From assembly GCF_000151315.2 (NCBI RefSeq), contig NW_011887293.1:1465585-1529584 (forward strand): a DNA stretch of 64,000 nucleotides, read 5' to 3'. Below, piece by piece: positions 36,152 through 46,561 of the stretch (position 1 is the first letter of the stretch; every line of letters begins with the position of its first letter). A program made the translations under genes and the position numbers. The notes beneath the pieces are model-generated. The model was given only the letters and a program-made list of their open reading frames with translations. It ran no database searches and was not told where the DNA came from. Source of the DNA: Capsaspora owczarzaki ATCC 30864 (Eukaryota > Opisthokonta > Filasterea).

Positions 36152-38678
36152 TTAAATCAAGCCTTGGCGGAGCAAGTCTTGGTGCGTCTTGAAGTTCATC
36201 ACGTTGCCCAAACTGTCCTCAAACTCTTCGTCGACCATGGAAACAAACTTTTCCTTGTTCTTTTGCATTTGCAGCTTGTTCCAGACTGTGGGCGGCAGAA
36301 CGAAAAGAAAAGGTGGATGGAGGATTAACGAAAAAAAAAAACAGTTAAAAACACAAAGCTGTGACACTTCACCCGAATTCTGATTTCTGAGCAAAATACT
36401 TACGGGCTCGTGCGTCGTCAATCTTGGTAACGTGCTGGAATGCCAGCGAATTGGGAATACCGATACGTCGCATGCCGAATGCATGTCGCCATTCCTGTCG
36501 CAACGGGAAAACAGCAACAATCATTTTTTCACATTGATGAGCTGAACGGCTCTCGGGCCAACAACTCTGCCTGCTGCAGCTCGTTGGTGAAAAACCTACC
36601 TGGAAATGCCGTTGGAAAATCTTCGGTCCTCGGTAGGTGGCATCACCGCAAATTTCGCACTTGAATTCGAGGTTGAGGCCGTGAAGCTTGTAGAGCCAGT
36701 ATGGGATTGGCTTGCCGTCCCAGCCCAGGGGCAAATTCTTGGGGTTGTAAATTGGCTTGTCTTCGCCGTCGTCTTCTTCCTCCTGCGGTTACCAAGTGAG
36801 CCAACCATCTTCCGACCCTCACAATACATCCTATATAAAAACCACGAGGACCATGCGAAACGCCTTCGTCTGGGGGGGGGGGGTCCTCACCTCATCAATC
36901 TCAATGGCATCGTCTTCTTGCTCTTGGTGCAACTCTTCGGCGGTCAAGGCTTGCTTGCGTTCGACGTTGATTCGAGTGGCCTCGCGTTGCTCGCCCAGCA
37001 ACTCTGTCAAGCGATAGACAATGGCCTCCAAGGCAGCAATATCCTTGGTGGTGCTGACGTCCTGGGTGCTCTCGGACGCGGCTGCCGCAGCAATGCTGGC
37101 CATGCTGCCGGCAGTGTCGCCGCCTTGCTGTTGCTTTTGCAGCAGCTTCTGTTCGGCCTTCTTGTGATTTTTGCCCGAGAGATGGCCTTGGTAGACTGTT
37201 TGCTTGGGAAACCACTTTTCGCAGGCGTCGCAGTACACGGCGGTCGACGGCTCGGCGTTGTTGCGGTCGGCGTCGACGACTTGCGTGTTCCAGCCAATGA
37301 AGATGCCTCGTCGCCACTCGCTCTCGAAGGTGACAAGGGTGTCGCGGAAATCCGACTCGAGATCGTACAATGGGCGGATGCGCTTGTGAAAGTCGACCAG
37401 GTAGCTGCTCAGGCCGCTGAGGTAGTGCTTGAAGGACGCAGACAGCTTAATGTCCTTGGGAATGTCAAAGAGCTGGTCAAACAACTCGAGATACTGCAGA
37501 TAGTCCAGGCGCTCAATGCGCTTGATGTTGATAAACTCGCTGTACTGTGCGTGCAAGTCCAGAAATTTGCCAGACGCCTCCTCATCCGAGAAGGTCACGT
37601 AGTGCTCGAGCGGTCGGTTGATCCAGAGCGACGACGCCTTCTGCTGTGCTGCCTGCTCGTCCTCTGTCGCGAAAAAGTCGCGCTGATCCATGCCAAGGCT
37701 CATTGGCACGGCTTCCTGTGAATGCTGTGTTTTGCTGTCCCAGACCGGTTGCAGGAGCGGCGGTACCTCGGCCGCGGCTGCTGGCTTGGGCGGCGCCATT
37801 TCAAAATCGAGAAGCTCGACCGACTGGATGGGCGTAGGGGAAAAAAAGCAGAGAAGATCAACAACAATCGCGATGAGATATACACAGGACGATTGGATCT
37901 GAGAGAATGGGCTCAAGAACACAAGAGAGAGAGAGACACAGAGATGACCAGCGGTTTTTACCTGCCCAGGATTACGACGATGGGCATCTCGAATCGACCG
38001 TAGCCGATTGTAGAACTCGTCGATACCATTGACGCCTCCCATTAGAGCCAGTTCGTCGCGTCGTGCACTGAACACAACCAAGCAAAGTGTTTTGAGCACA
38101 AAAGTCGGTTAACCAGCCCGTCAGTTGTCGGATTCGACGGCTTTGGCCAAGTGTGGTCAAACCCACCCGCTCTCAAACAGCGTCCAAACACTCACCCATC
38201 TTCATCCGCATAGAGCTCGCTCAGCTGGCTGCTGCGTTGCTGGTAGCGCTCGAGCAGCTCCTTGACTTGGTGCTCGGCCAACGTCACTTCGCGAGGCTAA
38301 TACAAAGCAAGCAAAATCAAAACCAACAAAAAAATGAAAATTAGCACAGTTTATCCATTCTCAGAGTTTTCATCGATTCTCAGAGTGGTGGCTTGTTTGC
38401 ATTGGATTTTGTATGGAGACCACAAAGGACGAGATCTCTGCCATTGTTCATGTTCAGGACCCGAACTCCCCCGAGCTCCCCGCCACCTCACGCAGCAGGA
38501 CGCGGTGTGTGGATGGTCTGACTGGCTGTCTGGCTGGCTGGCTGGCTGGAGTGGGAGGAGGAAGGCAGCAACAACTCACCGCTTTGCCGGCGTCTTGAAG
38601 TCGACGCGCCATGCCACGCTCGAGGCGATCGCGCTCTTCGTGCAGCCGCCGCTGTTGCTCGAGCAGCGAGAACGACAT
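36152..38678 (-). CDS. SF3A3: SF3A3 (SAP61/Prp9) splicing factor
   Basis: Seven exons, 38678-38580, 38296-38196, 38067-37962, 37823-36891, 36782-36600, 36494-36404 and 36285-36152, keep frame for 548 residues; human SF3A3 has 501. Landmarks: an N-terminal helical [20 protein letters not shown]; a Prp9-type middle with [20 protein letters not shown]; a first C2H2 finger, [20 protein letters not shown] then GKNHKKAE; and a C-terminal U1-type finger [20 protein letters not shown] then [15 protein letters not shown]. The C-terminus ([20 protein letters not shown]) matches the human tail. SF3A3 is part of the U2 snRNP SF3a complex that binds the branch-point region. An Ala/Gln-rich insert follows the first finger. 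A G11 run lies beside the splice donor of the fourth exon. Confidence 0.97.
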
Positions 38679-39034
38679 TGCTTGACTACGGTTGCGGAAG
38701 GGGGCGGGTGGGGTTAGGGTTAGGTGAAGTCTGAAGTGGCTTGGATCGACAGTCAAGTCACTGAACTACTCGTTGCTCTGTGCTGGTAAGACTGAGCGAA
38801 TGCATCTGCACGGATTTAGATTGGGATGATGAACAAGCTAGAAATTCGACATCGAGAAATTAAAGCTTGGGGAAACACGCTTGGACGACTCGACTCGAAG
38901 GGTGCTCCAGGTGACTGAGAGCCATGTTCTCGGCAGCTCGGCCTCGTTTCAAGTCGTTTCAAGCGCGCACATTCACGATACAAATCCGCAATACTGACCA
39001 TTAATCAATCACAAGCACCAGCATTGCTTCTTTT
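38679..39034. promoter_or_regulatory. Divergent promoter between SF3A3 and the DUF924 gene
   Basis: 356 bp separate the two start codons. The stretch contains gggttagggttagg at 38710-38723, two copies of a telomere-like hexamer, 32 bp upstream of the SF3A3 ATG. No other recognisable element is seen. Confidence 0.45.
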
Positions 39035-40148
39035 ATGCCATGGTACCGTACCAGTCCTCTTTGGCGCTTTATGCCTGGTGCCGCCGCTCGCTCGTGCAAT
39101 CTGCTCGCTCCATCCATCGCCATCGTCGCCATTGCGCTCCTGTCTGCTCTGTTTTACTCGTCATCATCAACTCTGTCTTCATTAGCCTCGGGTTCAGCAG
39201 TGACCAGTACGAGTCCGAATCCAGTCGCAGCGATGGCAAACCCTGCGAATCTCACTCAGCGAGTGCTTACGTGCTGGTTCCGCAACTGGGACCGCACGCC
39301 GCCGGTACCTGGCCCCATCATGTCCAAGTGGTTTGCTCGGGACGACCAGTTTGACCAGGAAATCAAGTAAGGGGCCCGCCGCCTGGTTTGCGCTCTGCAG
39401 CGTTGAAAATTTGCACGGCAACGCTTTTCTCAGAATTACTCAGATACATCATTGGCTTTTGCACAGATCAAACTTTGAGAGCGACGTGATTGCTGCTGGC
39501 AAAGGCGCATTCGATGGTATGACCTTTGGCTTTTTCGTTCAGTGTTCAAACATCCAACTTGTTTGGAGACTAACTGTTTTGAGCTTGAGCTTGCAACAGA
39601 CGTCGCTGCGAAGAGTGCGAATGATGCACTTGCAGTTGCAATTCTGCTCGACCAATTCCCGCGAAACGCCTTCCGCGGAACTGCCCAGGCCTTTGCGTTT
39701 GACCAGAAGGCGCGAGAAATTGTCTTCCGCGCGCTGGATGCCGGCTTTGATGCGCACGTGCACCCTGTCGAGCGACAATTCTTTTATCTCGTGCTCATGC
39801 ACCACGAGAATCTTGAATCGCAGCAACGCTGTGTCCAGCTCGAAGAGAAGCTGTCTCGAGAGCACGGAGAAGTGGTAACGTTTGATGTGCACTCGTCATG
39901 TTCTGTCAAGTTGGCCCCCCCCCCGCCTCTCGCCTCTCATTGGGTCTTTTTTTCCTACATTGTTGCTACGTGCCTTTTTGACGTCTGTCCTTCAACAGTA
40001 CCCATTCCTGAAGCACGCAGTCTCGTTTGCCAAAGACCACGCGAATGTCATTGAACGTTTTGGGCGCTTCCCGTCGCGAAACGCTGTTCTCGGCCGCGAA
40101 TCCACTGCTGAAGAAAAGACCTTCCTCGAGTCGCACAAGGGATGGTGA
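39035..40148 (+). CDS. DUF924 family protein
   Basis: Four exons, 39035-39366, 39467-39516, 39600-39874 and 39999-40148 (GT-AG junctions in phases 2, 1, 0), give 268 residues. From about residue 75 the protein follows the DUF924 pattern: LTQRVLTCWFRNWD, FDQEIK, LAVAILLDQFPRNAFRGTAQ then AFAFD, HPVERQFFYLVLMHHEN and HANVIERFGRFPSRNAVLGR then ESTAEEKTFL. The family, found in bacteria and fungi, has a TPR-like all-helical fold and no established reaction. Residues 27-41 are hydrophobic (SIAIVAIALLSALFY), so the first ATG gives a signal anchor. An internal ATG at 39233 (MANPANLTQ) gives a cytosolic form closer to bacterial lengths. I keep the longer start but cannot decide. The next gene starts 208 bp downstream on the same strand. 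Confidence 0.85.
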
Positions 40149-40356
40149 TTGGATTTCGTTCCAGTGCTCTGCTGAGGTGTTTTTGTCCACGAGAACGTAA
40201 AGTTCATGTTGAACCTGTGAACATTTTCGTCCTTCTGATCATAACAATTCCTGTTTCCCACCCCAGCGAACTCTTTCTGAGCTTCTCGGTGCTATTTGAC
40301 ATTGCTACTGTGCTTGTTGCCATTGTCAGTCCTTTTTCCATCTGGTTTCAGTCAGA

Positions 40357-43126
40357 ATGACCATTTCGTTCAATAGCGAACGAGCTGCGATTCAAGTAAG
40401 ATCAAAAGTCATACCATAAATAACCTGACGATGCTTTACTTGCTCAATTGTCAAGAATAGAGACAGAGATGGGAGAGAGAGCGTAAATACCAACAGTGAC
40501 CATTTTGTTGCTTCGGCAGTGAACTTCTTAGTATCGCCACCTTGTTTCTTGTTCGCTTTCATTACCATCGTCGTTCACTCAAACTCGCTGCTGCTTTTTG
40601 CCTTGTCCTCATCCTCGCTTTGCCGCTTTCTCCCAGGCACTGCTCGCGCCAGTCACTTCTCCGGCGGCCTCGCCAGCAAGCCTCGTCAATGCGATCGTCG
40701 CGCACTGCAACGCTGCCCGCCGATCATCGACAGCGCTGCCATTGCTCCCTTCGTACGAGTCGCTGCGTGCTCAGCCAGCGTCAAAGACAAGCCAGGCTCA
40801 GCCCACGCCAGCCACGCCAGCCACGCCAGCAGGGTCGACCCAAGCACAGGTGGATCCGTTTCAGGCAGTGAGGCAGCTCGCAATGGACCAGGCGTTCCGA
40901 GACGCACTCGCCGCCATCCTCACCAAGCACGCAAGGACGACTGCAGATGCGTTGGCGAGCGGCGGACTGGCTGTCTCAGAGACGGCGACCGATGCGACGG
41001 TGGCGACGATCGGACTGCTGCTGGACACGGCACTCGAGTGCTCGAGGAGATCCGTCCTGACCAGCAGCATCCCGCTGGCACTGCTGACGGACGCGCTCGA
41101 CTCGCTCACGCTGGATGTGTGCGACAAGCTGTTCGACCTGGTCGAGCACAGGCAGACCGACCCGTCGTGGACGAGCACCGTGTTTAGCACGTCTGCAGCC
41201 CCGCCATCCGCGACTCCGGGCGTCCCGGCGCCCACTGTCATTCGCGGCACGTTTGCAACCAATCTCCAAATCCTGCAGTTGTGCAACGAGCTCTTGAGGC
41301 GTCTCAGCAAGACGCAGGACACGGTCTTTTGCGGTCGCATCCTCACCTTCCTTTGCAGCGTCTTCCCACTCTCTGAAAAATCGGGGTTGAACATTGCAGG
41401 TGCCTTCAACGGCAGCAGCGCTTTGGATTTCCTTGACGAAGGTGAGTGGAAACCCCCTACTCTTTTCAAAAGGATCGTTCTCGTGCGTCGAACTCATGCC
41501 GTTTTGTCTTTTTGTCTTTTTTGTCTTTTTGTCTTTTTGTGTCTATTTGTCTTTTTGTCTCTGTCTTTTTGCCTTTTTGTTTTGTGTGCGTCTGCAGAAT
41601 CAGCCGACGAAGTTTCGTCGACAACAGAGGAAATCCATCGCTCGTTCTGGTCCCTGCAACCCTTCTTTTCCAATCCCAACTCGTGCTTTACCGCGGATGC
41701 CTGGCTGAGTGTCACCAAAGCGGTCACCACTGTGTTGAGCACTTTTGCCTCACAGCCGTTAACATCTTCTTCCTCGGATGGTGAACGATCTGCAGCCTCT
41801 TCTTCCTCTTCTTCCTCATCGTCGCGCTCCAGCAAATCATCTCACCATCACCACCACCACAGCTCACACTCGAGCATTCCTGCAATCCAGTCTGCCGTGG
41901 CTCCCAGTGCGCCCGCTCACCAGAGCGATGACTTTTTCTTTCCCAAGTTTCTCACAAGCAAGCGGCTCTTCCAACTGCAGCTCAACGACTCCACCTTCAG
42001 GAGGCACATGCTGGTGCAAATCCTCATCATTTTCCAATACCTCGCGGTTCCAAGCAAGGCTCGCAAGACGCTTGTTCTGAAGGACGACCAGCTCAAGCTG
42101 CTTTTCGAATTGCGCGACAAGACCATGGCCGCGCTTCGCGCTGTTCCCCCACACGGTGCCGTGTTTGCAGCAGCCGTCGGCCAGGTTCTCGAGTCCGAGC
42201 TCGACTGGAACACATGGAAGAACGAGTCCTGCCCACCCTTCGAGCGAGCGCCAGATAGCACTGTCATTGTTGGCCATCTCCCCATCGCCAGTGCTGCAGA
42301 TGCCGTGTCGCAGCCCAACGCTGGATCGCTGGCACAATCTCGCAAGCGCGCCCATGACCAGGTGGATGAGAACTCTGAGGATCCCACGGCTGCCCGCCAC
42401 ATTGCCAAAAAGCTCACGTCTGATGGCCGTGTTCCGAGCAGCAGCTCGTCCGGCTCTGGACCCGTGCGCATGGGCCAGAAAGACCTGACCGCCTTGTGGA
42501 ATGCCAACGACGAGTCGCTTGCTTCGCTCCAGGGTGTCGACCGCCGCTTCATTCCGGATCCCGATGCCTTCTTTGAGGAAGCCATTGAGCAGATGGACCC
42601 GGATGCTCAAATTGATAAGGTCTACTGGAAGATTGGCGATGAGCTCTTTGCGTGGCGATCGCTGCGTTTGCTTGCCCGCACTCGCCTGCATCTGTTCCAA
42701 CTGGCCGCGGCCCTGCCGAAAGCCGATGCTGACAAGAGCAAAACCGACAGCAAGCCAGACACTTCCAAGGTTGTTGCCGAATTCCTTGTTCAAAAGCTGC
42801 GTGACGAAAAGTACCCGCCGCCGCCGCCGCCTCCTCCGCCCGCGGTGTCGGCATCAGCACCAGCAGCAACAACCACCTCAGAGAACGCGGGCTCTTCCGC
42901 CACTACGCACGCAGCTGGGTCGGAAGGATCGGCGCCGATGGAAACGGATACCGACAACACCGCTGCACCCGCTCCCACGAACGAATCAACGGCCACAACG
43001 ACAGATGATACCGAAGATGAATTTGAAAAGTACATGCGGACGCAGCGAGAGCAAACGGAATCGAAGACGGAACCGAAAGCACCAGCTCCCGCTGATGGCG
43101 AGGAGGCCGCTCCTATGCAAAGCTGA
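40357..43126 (+). CDS. THOC1: THOC1 (Hpr1), THO/TREX mRNA export complex subunit
   Basis: Exon 1 is short (40357-40395; MTISFNSERAAIQ) and is joined to 40637-41441 and 41598-43126, giving 790 residues; human THOC1 has 657. Diagnostic blocks: FFPKFLTSKRLFQLQLNDST then FRRHMLVQILIIFQYL, WNTWKNESCPPF, LTALWNANDESL and FIPDPDAFFEEAIEQMDPDA then AWRSLRLLARTRLHLF, all in the order of human THOC1. The protein is a core THO subunit that couples transcription to splicing and mRNA export. Extra length comes from a Ser/His-rich loop (around 41780-41880), a P8 run coded by CCG repeats and an acidic Ala/Thr-rich tail; the human death domain is not evident. Intron 2 (156 bp) is a multiple of three with no stop, so retention would insert 52 hydrophobic residues. 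Confidence 0.95.
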
Positions 43127-43374
43127 TCGCAACAGCCGGTGCTTGTAGCTGTTGTGTCTCATGACTGTTTTGTTTGACAACGAGTCCAAGAGGGACATGA
43201 CCGCTTGTCTTTGAACGAATCTCCATATCTCATTCGGGTTTTTAGAAAATCTTGCAACGTTTTCCACTCTTCCTTTCCACTCGTCTTTTGTTTTTTGATT
43301 TCGAGAGGAAACAAAACTCCATCCAATTCAAACCCTTTGATTGATTCTTACCTCTTTTGTCCATTAACAACACA

Positions 43375-45543
43375 ATGAGCACAATGTTGGAAAGTCCCCC
43401 TGTTTCTACAAGCAAACGCCGCGCGTCTTCGCCAGCTGGCTACAACTCTCTGCCGCAACATTCACACTCCCACTTGGCAAAGCGGGTTCGTTCCCAGGTG
43501 GCGAAACCGAGCCAATTCCAAAAGCTTCCTGTTACGGTTTTGTCCGGATTCTTGGGCGGTAAGTTCTTTCCCTCTCTCTCTCTTACGGTTTTGTCCGGAT
43601 TCTTGGGCGGTAAGTTCTTTCCCTCTCTCTCTCTCTCTCTCATGTCAAAAGTCTACTGTCCTTGTCGGTCGGTCGGTCGCCATTTTCTTGTCCTTTGTTT
43701 CGCACACACTAGGAAGTGATAGCGAGAGTCTGGTGTTGATGTATTCAAAGAAGCGGGAAAAAAAAATCCCATCGAAACCAAAAAGGCGATCTTTTTCGTT
43801 CTGCGTTTTGATTGGGCGCGTTCCGAAATGTGCTGTTTGGAGACGAGTCTCGAATTCTCACGTGGCGCTCCCTTGTCCAATCAAACGCAGCCGGCAAAAC
43901 GACCCTCCTCAACCATGTGCTCAACAACCGCGAGGGCCTGAAGGTGGCTGTGATTGTGAACGACATGTCCGAGGTCAACATTGACATTCAGCTCGTCCAA
44001 CGCGGTAAGTGAACCACTCGACCATGCAAGCAAACAGAAGCCATCTGCAATGCCCATGTAAATCACCTTGAGTCTAATGTGCTAACTGCAATTCATTGGG
44101 GCATAATGAATCAATAGGCGAGGCGTCACTCAGCAAAGTGGACGAACAGCTGGTCGAGATGACGAATGGCTGCATTTGCTGCACCTTGCGCGAGGACTTG
44201 CTTGTGGAGATTTCAAAGCTGGCCAAGGCCGGCAAGTTTGATTACTTGCTGATTGAGTCGTCCGGTGAGGAACCGCCTCTGGCAATCTGTATCTATTGAT
44301 TCGGGGCGACATCCAGAAAAGCTGAATGTTTTTGTTTTGGTTTTTTTTGTTTTGTTTTTCGTCGTTTTGGATTTTGTCTCGTTCCTCAACAAGGCATCTC
44401 GGAGCCACTGCCGGTCGCAGAGACCTTCACCTTCAAGGACAAGCGTGGCAAGTCCCTGGGCGACGTGGCATACCTGGACACGATGGTCACGGTGGTGGAC
44501 AGCCACAACTTTCTGAAGGACTTCCACTCGGTCGACACGCTCAAAAAGCGCGAAATGCAGGCGTCGGACAAGGACGCTCGCACAATCGTCGACCTGCTCA
44601 CGGACCAGATCGAGTTTGCCAACGTCATCGTTCTGAACAAGACTTCGATGCTGACTCCCAGCGAGCAGGTCAAGCTGGCGGGCATTGTTCACCACCTGAA
44701 TCCGGACGCGAAAATCATCCCGACAGACAACAGCGTGGTGGCCAGCAATGCCATTCTCAACACGGGTCTGTTCTCGATGGAGAAGGCCGAAGAGGCACCC
44801 GGCTGGTTGAAGGAGATTCGAGGCCAGCATGTGCCGGAAACTGTCGAGTACGGCATTTCTAGCTTTGTCCTGCGCTCGCGCAAGCCGTTCCACCCTCAAC
44901 GACTCCATGACCTGCTGCGAGACGAATCTGCAATGCAGTCCGTCATCCGCTCCAAAGGGTTTTTCTGGCTGGCCAACGACATGAAGTTCAACTACATCTG
45001 GAACCAGGCCGGGCGCCTGGGTTCGTTCATCCGCGGAGCTCACTGGTTTGCCGTCCAGGACAAGAAGAACTGGCCCAAGGGCACCAAGGAGAAGCAGGCC
45101 ATCTTGAAGTCATGGCACCCCAAGTTTGGCGATCGTCGCCAAGAGATGGTGTTTATTGGCCAGATGGACAAGGAGACGGTAAGAGGCGGAGCATGTGTGA
45201 CATGTGATATTCATCATCGGATGTGATGAGGTCCAATCTAGTCGATGCAACAGGCTCATGTGGTGATGAGCTTATTGTTTGCGTGGTTGGCGATGCTGGT
45301 TGTTAGGTTCTTGCTGCGTTGGAGGCGTGTTTGTTGACCAACGAGGAGCTGGCTCAAGGCCCTGAAGTCTGGCGCACCTACGAAAATCCGATGATGTCGC
45401 TGCTGACGCGCGAAGAAGACGAGAGTGATTGGAGCGATGAGGACGTGCTCGAAGAGGAGATTGGCGTCACCCGCGAGCAGGATCATCCCGAGACCGCGGA
45501 TGACGACGACAAGTGCGATCGTATGGATGTGGACGACGCATAA
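43375..45543 (+). CDS. CobW-domain GTPase (CBWD/ZNG1-like zinc chaperone family)
   Basis: Five exons, 43375-43558, 43891-44004, 44118-44264, 44394-45178 and 45307-45543, give 488 residues. The Walker A motif GFLGAGKTTL is split by intron 1. Walker B-type and family motifs follow: [17 protein letters not shown], the metal-binding CICC in [23 protein letters not shown] and [11 protein letters not shown], then [10 protein letters not shown] and the G4-like VLNKTS. The C-terminal CobW_C domain contains [11 protein letters not shown] and [10 protein letters not shown]. The tail is strongly acidic. CobW-family G3E GTPases insert or deliver metals; ZNG1 delivers zinc to methionine aminopeptidase. 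Zinc is the most likely metal here (inference). The N-terminal 45 residues, with a HSHSH patch, are variable. The exon 1 end and its splice donor are tandemly duplicated in intron 1. Confidence 0.93.
43532..43640 (+). repeat. 51-bp tandem duplication spanning the exon 1 splice donor of the CobW gene
   Basis: The unit starting ttacggttttgtccggattc begins at 43532 and again at 43583. Each copy contains the end of exon 1 (VLSGFLG codons) and a gtaagt donor (43559 and 43610), then a CT-rich tract. The 51-bp period is 17 codons. Confidence 0.9.
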
Positions 45544-46251
45544 TCTGTATGTGTGCATGTGGTGTGCTATTGTGGTGGTCGTTTCGCTTCAAGCAAGCAA
45601 GGCGATGGCGAGAATTTTGATTGTTTTCCGTTATTTGCATGTGCTATTCTATGATGCCCTTCCTCAAGAGAGTGCAATACAGTACATGGTTGGGTTTCCA
45701 TTCTGGTTGAGAATTTAGAGTCTTGGATGTTGCACGGACTGACGACGTCCAAACGACAGACGAGAAGGGTTTGAAGTTGATCATCGCGGCAATAATGGAA
45801 GGAGTCCGATCTGATTCTCAAACCATAAGCGACCCTGATCTCTTCACAATGCCGTTTTGCAACTGCACTTGCTCCATCCAACTCGAGACCTGTCAAAATC
45901 GGCGTCAGTCTTGTTTTGGGTTGCATGCCAATTTTGACAGTTCTCAAAACTCGCTCGAGATGGCTTTCGCAGGTACCTCGCTTCACACCATCGCCCAACC
46001 CCGCCCAATCTCATGCTATATCTGTCCAGTTGGTGTTGAATCTGCTTGCCAATTCTGAGGCTGTGTGTCCGATGGCGCCCGTTGAGACTCGACCGCATGT
46101 CGTTTCACTTTTGGCGCGTCTCGCTCCTCTCGTCCTGCTTTTGCCCCCTTCGCTGTGATGTGCATTGTGTCACTTCTCTTCGAGTCATTGACCACGCTGC
46201 TCGCCGATGCCACAGCAACGAAACAGCGAAAGCAAACGCAACGCAACCCCA

Positions 46252-46288
<37 letters not shown>

Positions 46289-46561
46289 CGCGGGAAATCC
46301 GTTTTGTTCGTTTGCAGCGTTTTGCAAAGTCGGTCCTTTCTTTGTTGCTCGCGCCTTTTCGACGCTTTTTGCAGTTGACCTATTGAACTATGGCGCTTTT
46401 CTCCAACGTTTCGACTACTTGCGGGATGTGCCTAACCCTATCGCTGACCCGACTTTGGTGCAATCGGCGACTGAGCAGCTGATGACATTGAACTGAGGGC
46501 GCCCACTTTGCTCACTCGCATCGAACCTCAACTCCCCTGCTCTTGGACAGACTTGCGCTTT
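45544..46561. other. Intergenic region between CobW gene and TOPBP1
   Basis: About 1 kb. It has A30 at 46258-46287. The segment from 46380 could hold a non-coding or very short first exon of TOPBP1, but no convincing start and donor pair is visible there. No other gene is seen. Confidence 0.5.

Noticed and set aside
38710-38723. Telomere-like (TTAGGG)2
   Set aside because: Only two units, inside a promoter between two normal genes; far too short to indicate a telomere or a fusion point.
46258-46287. A30 tract as a possible poly(A) tail of a retroposed element
   Set aside because: No target-site duplication or element body is visible next to it, and similar A/T runs occur throughout the gaps and introns of this window.
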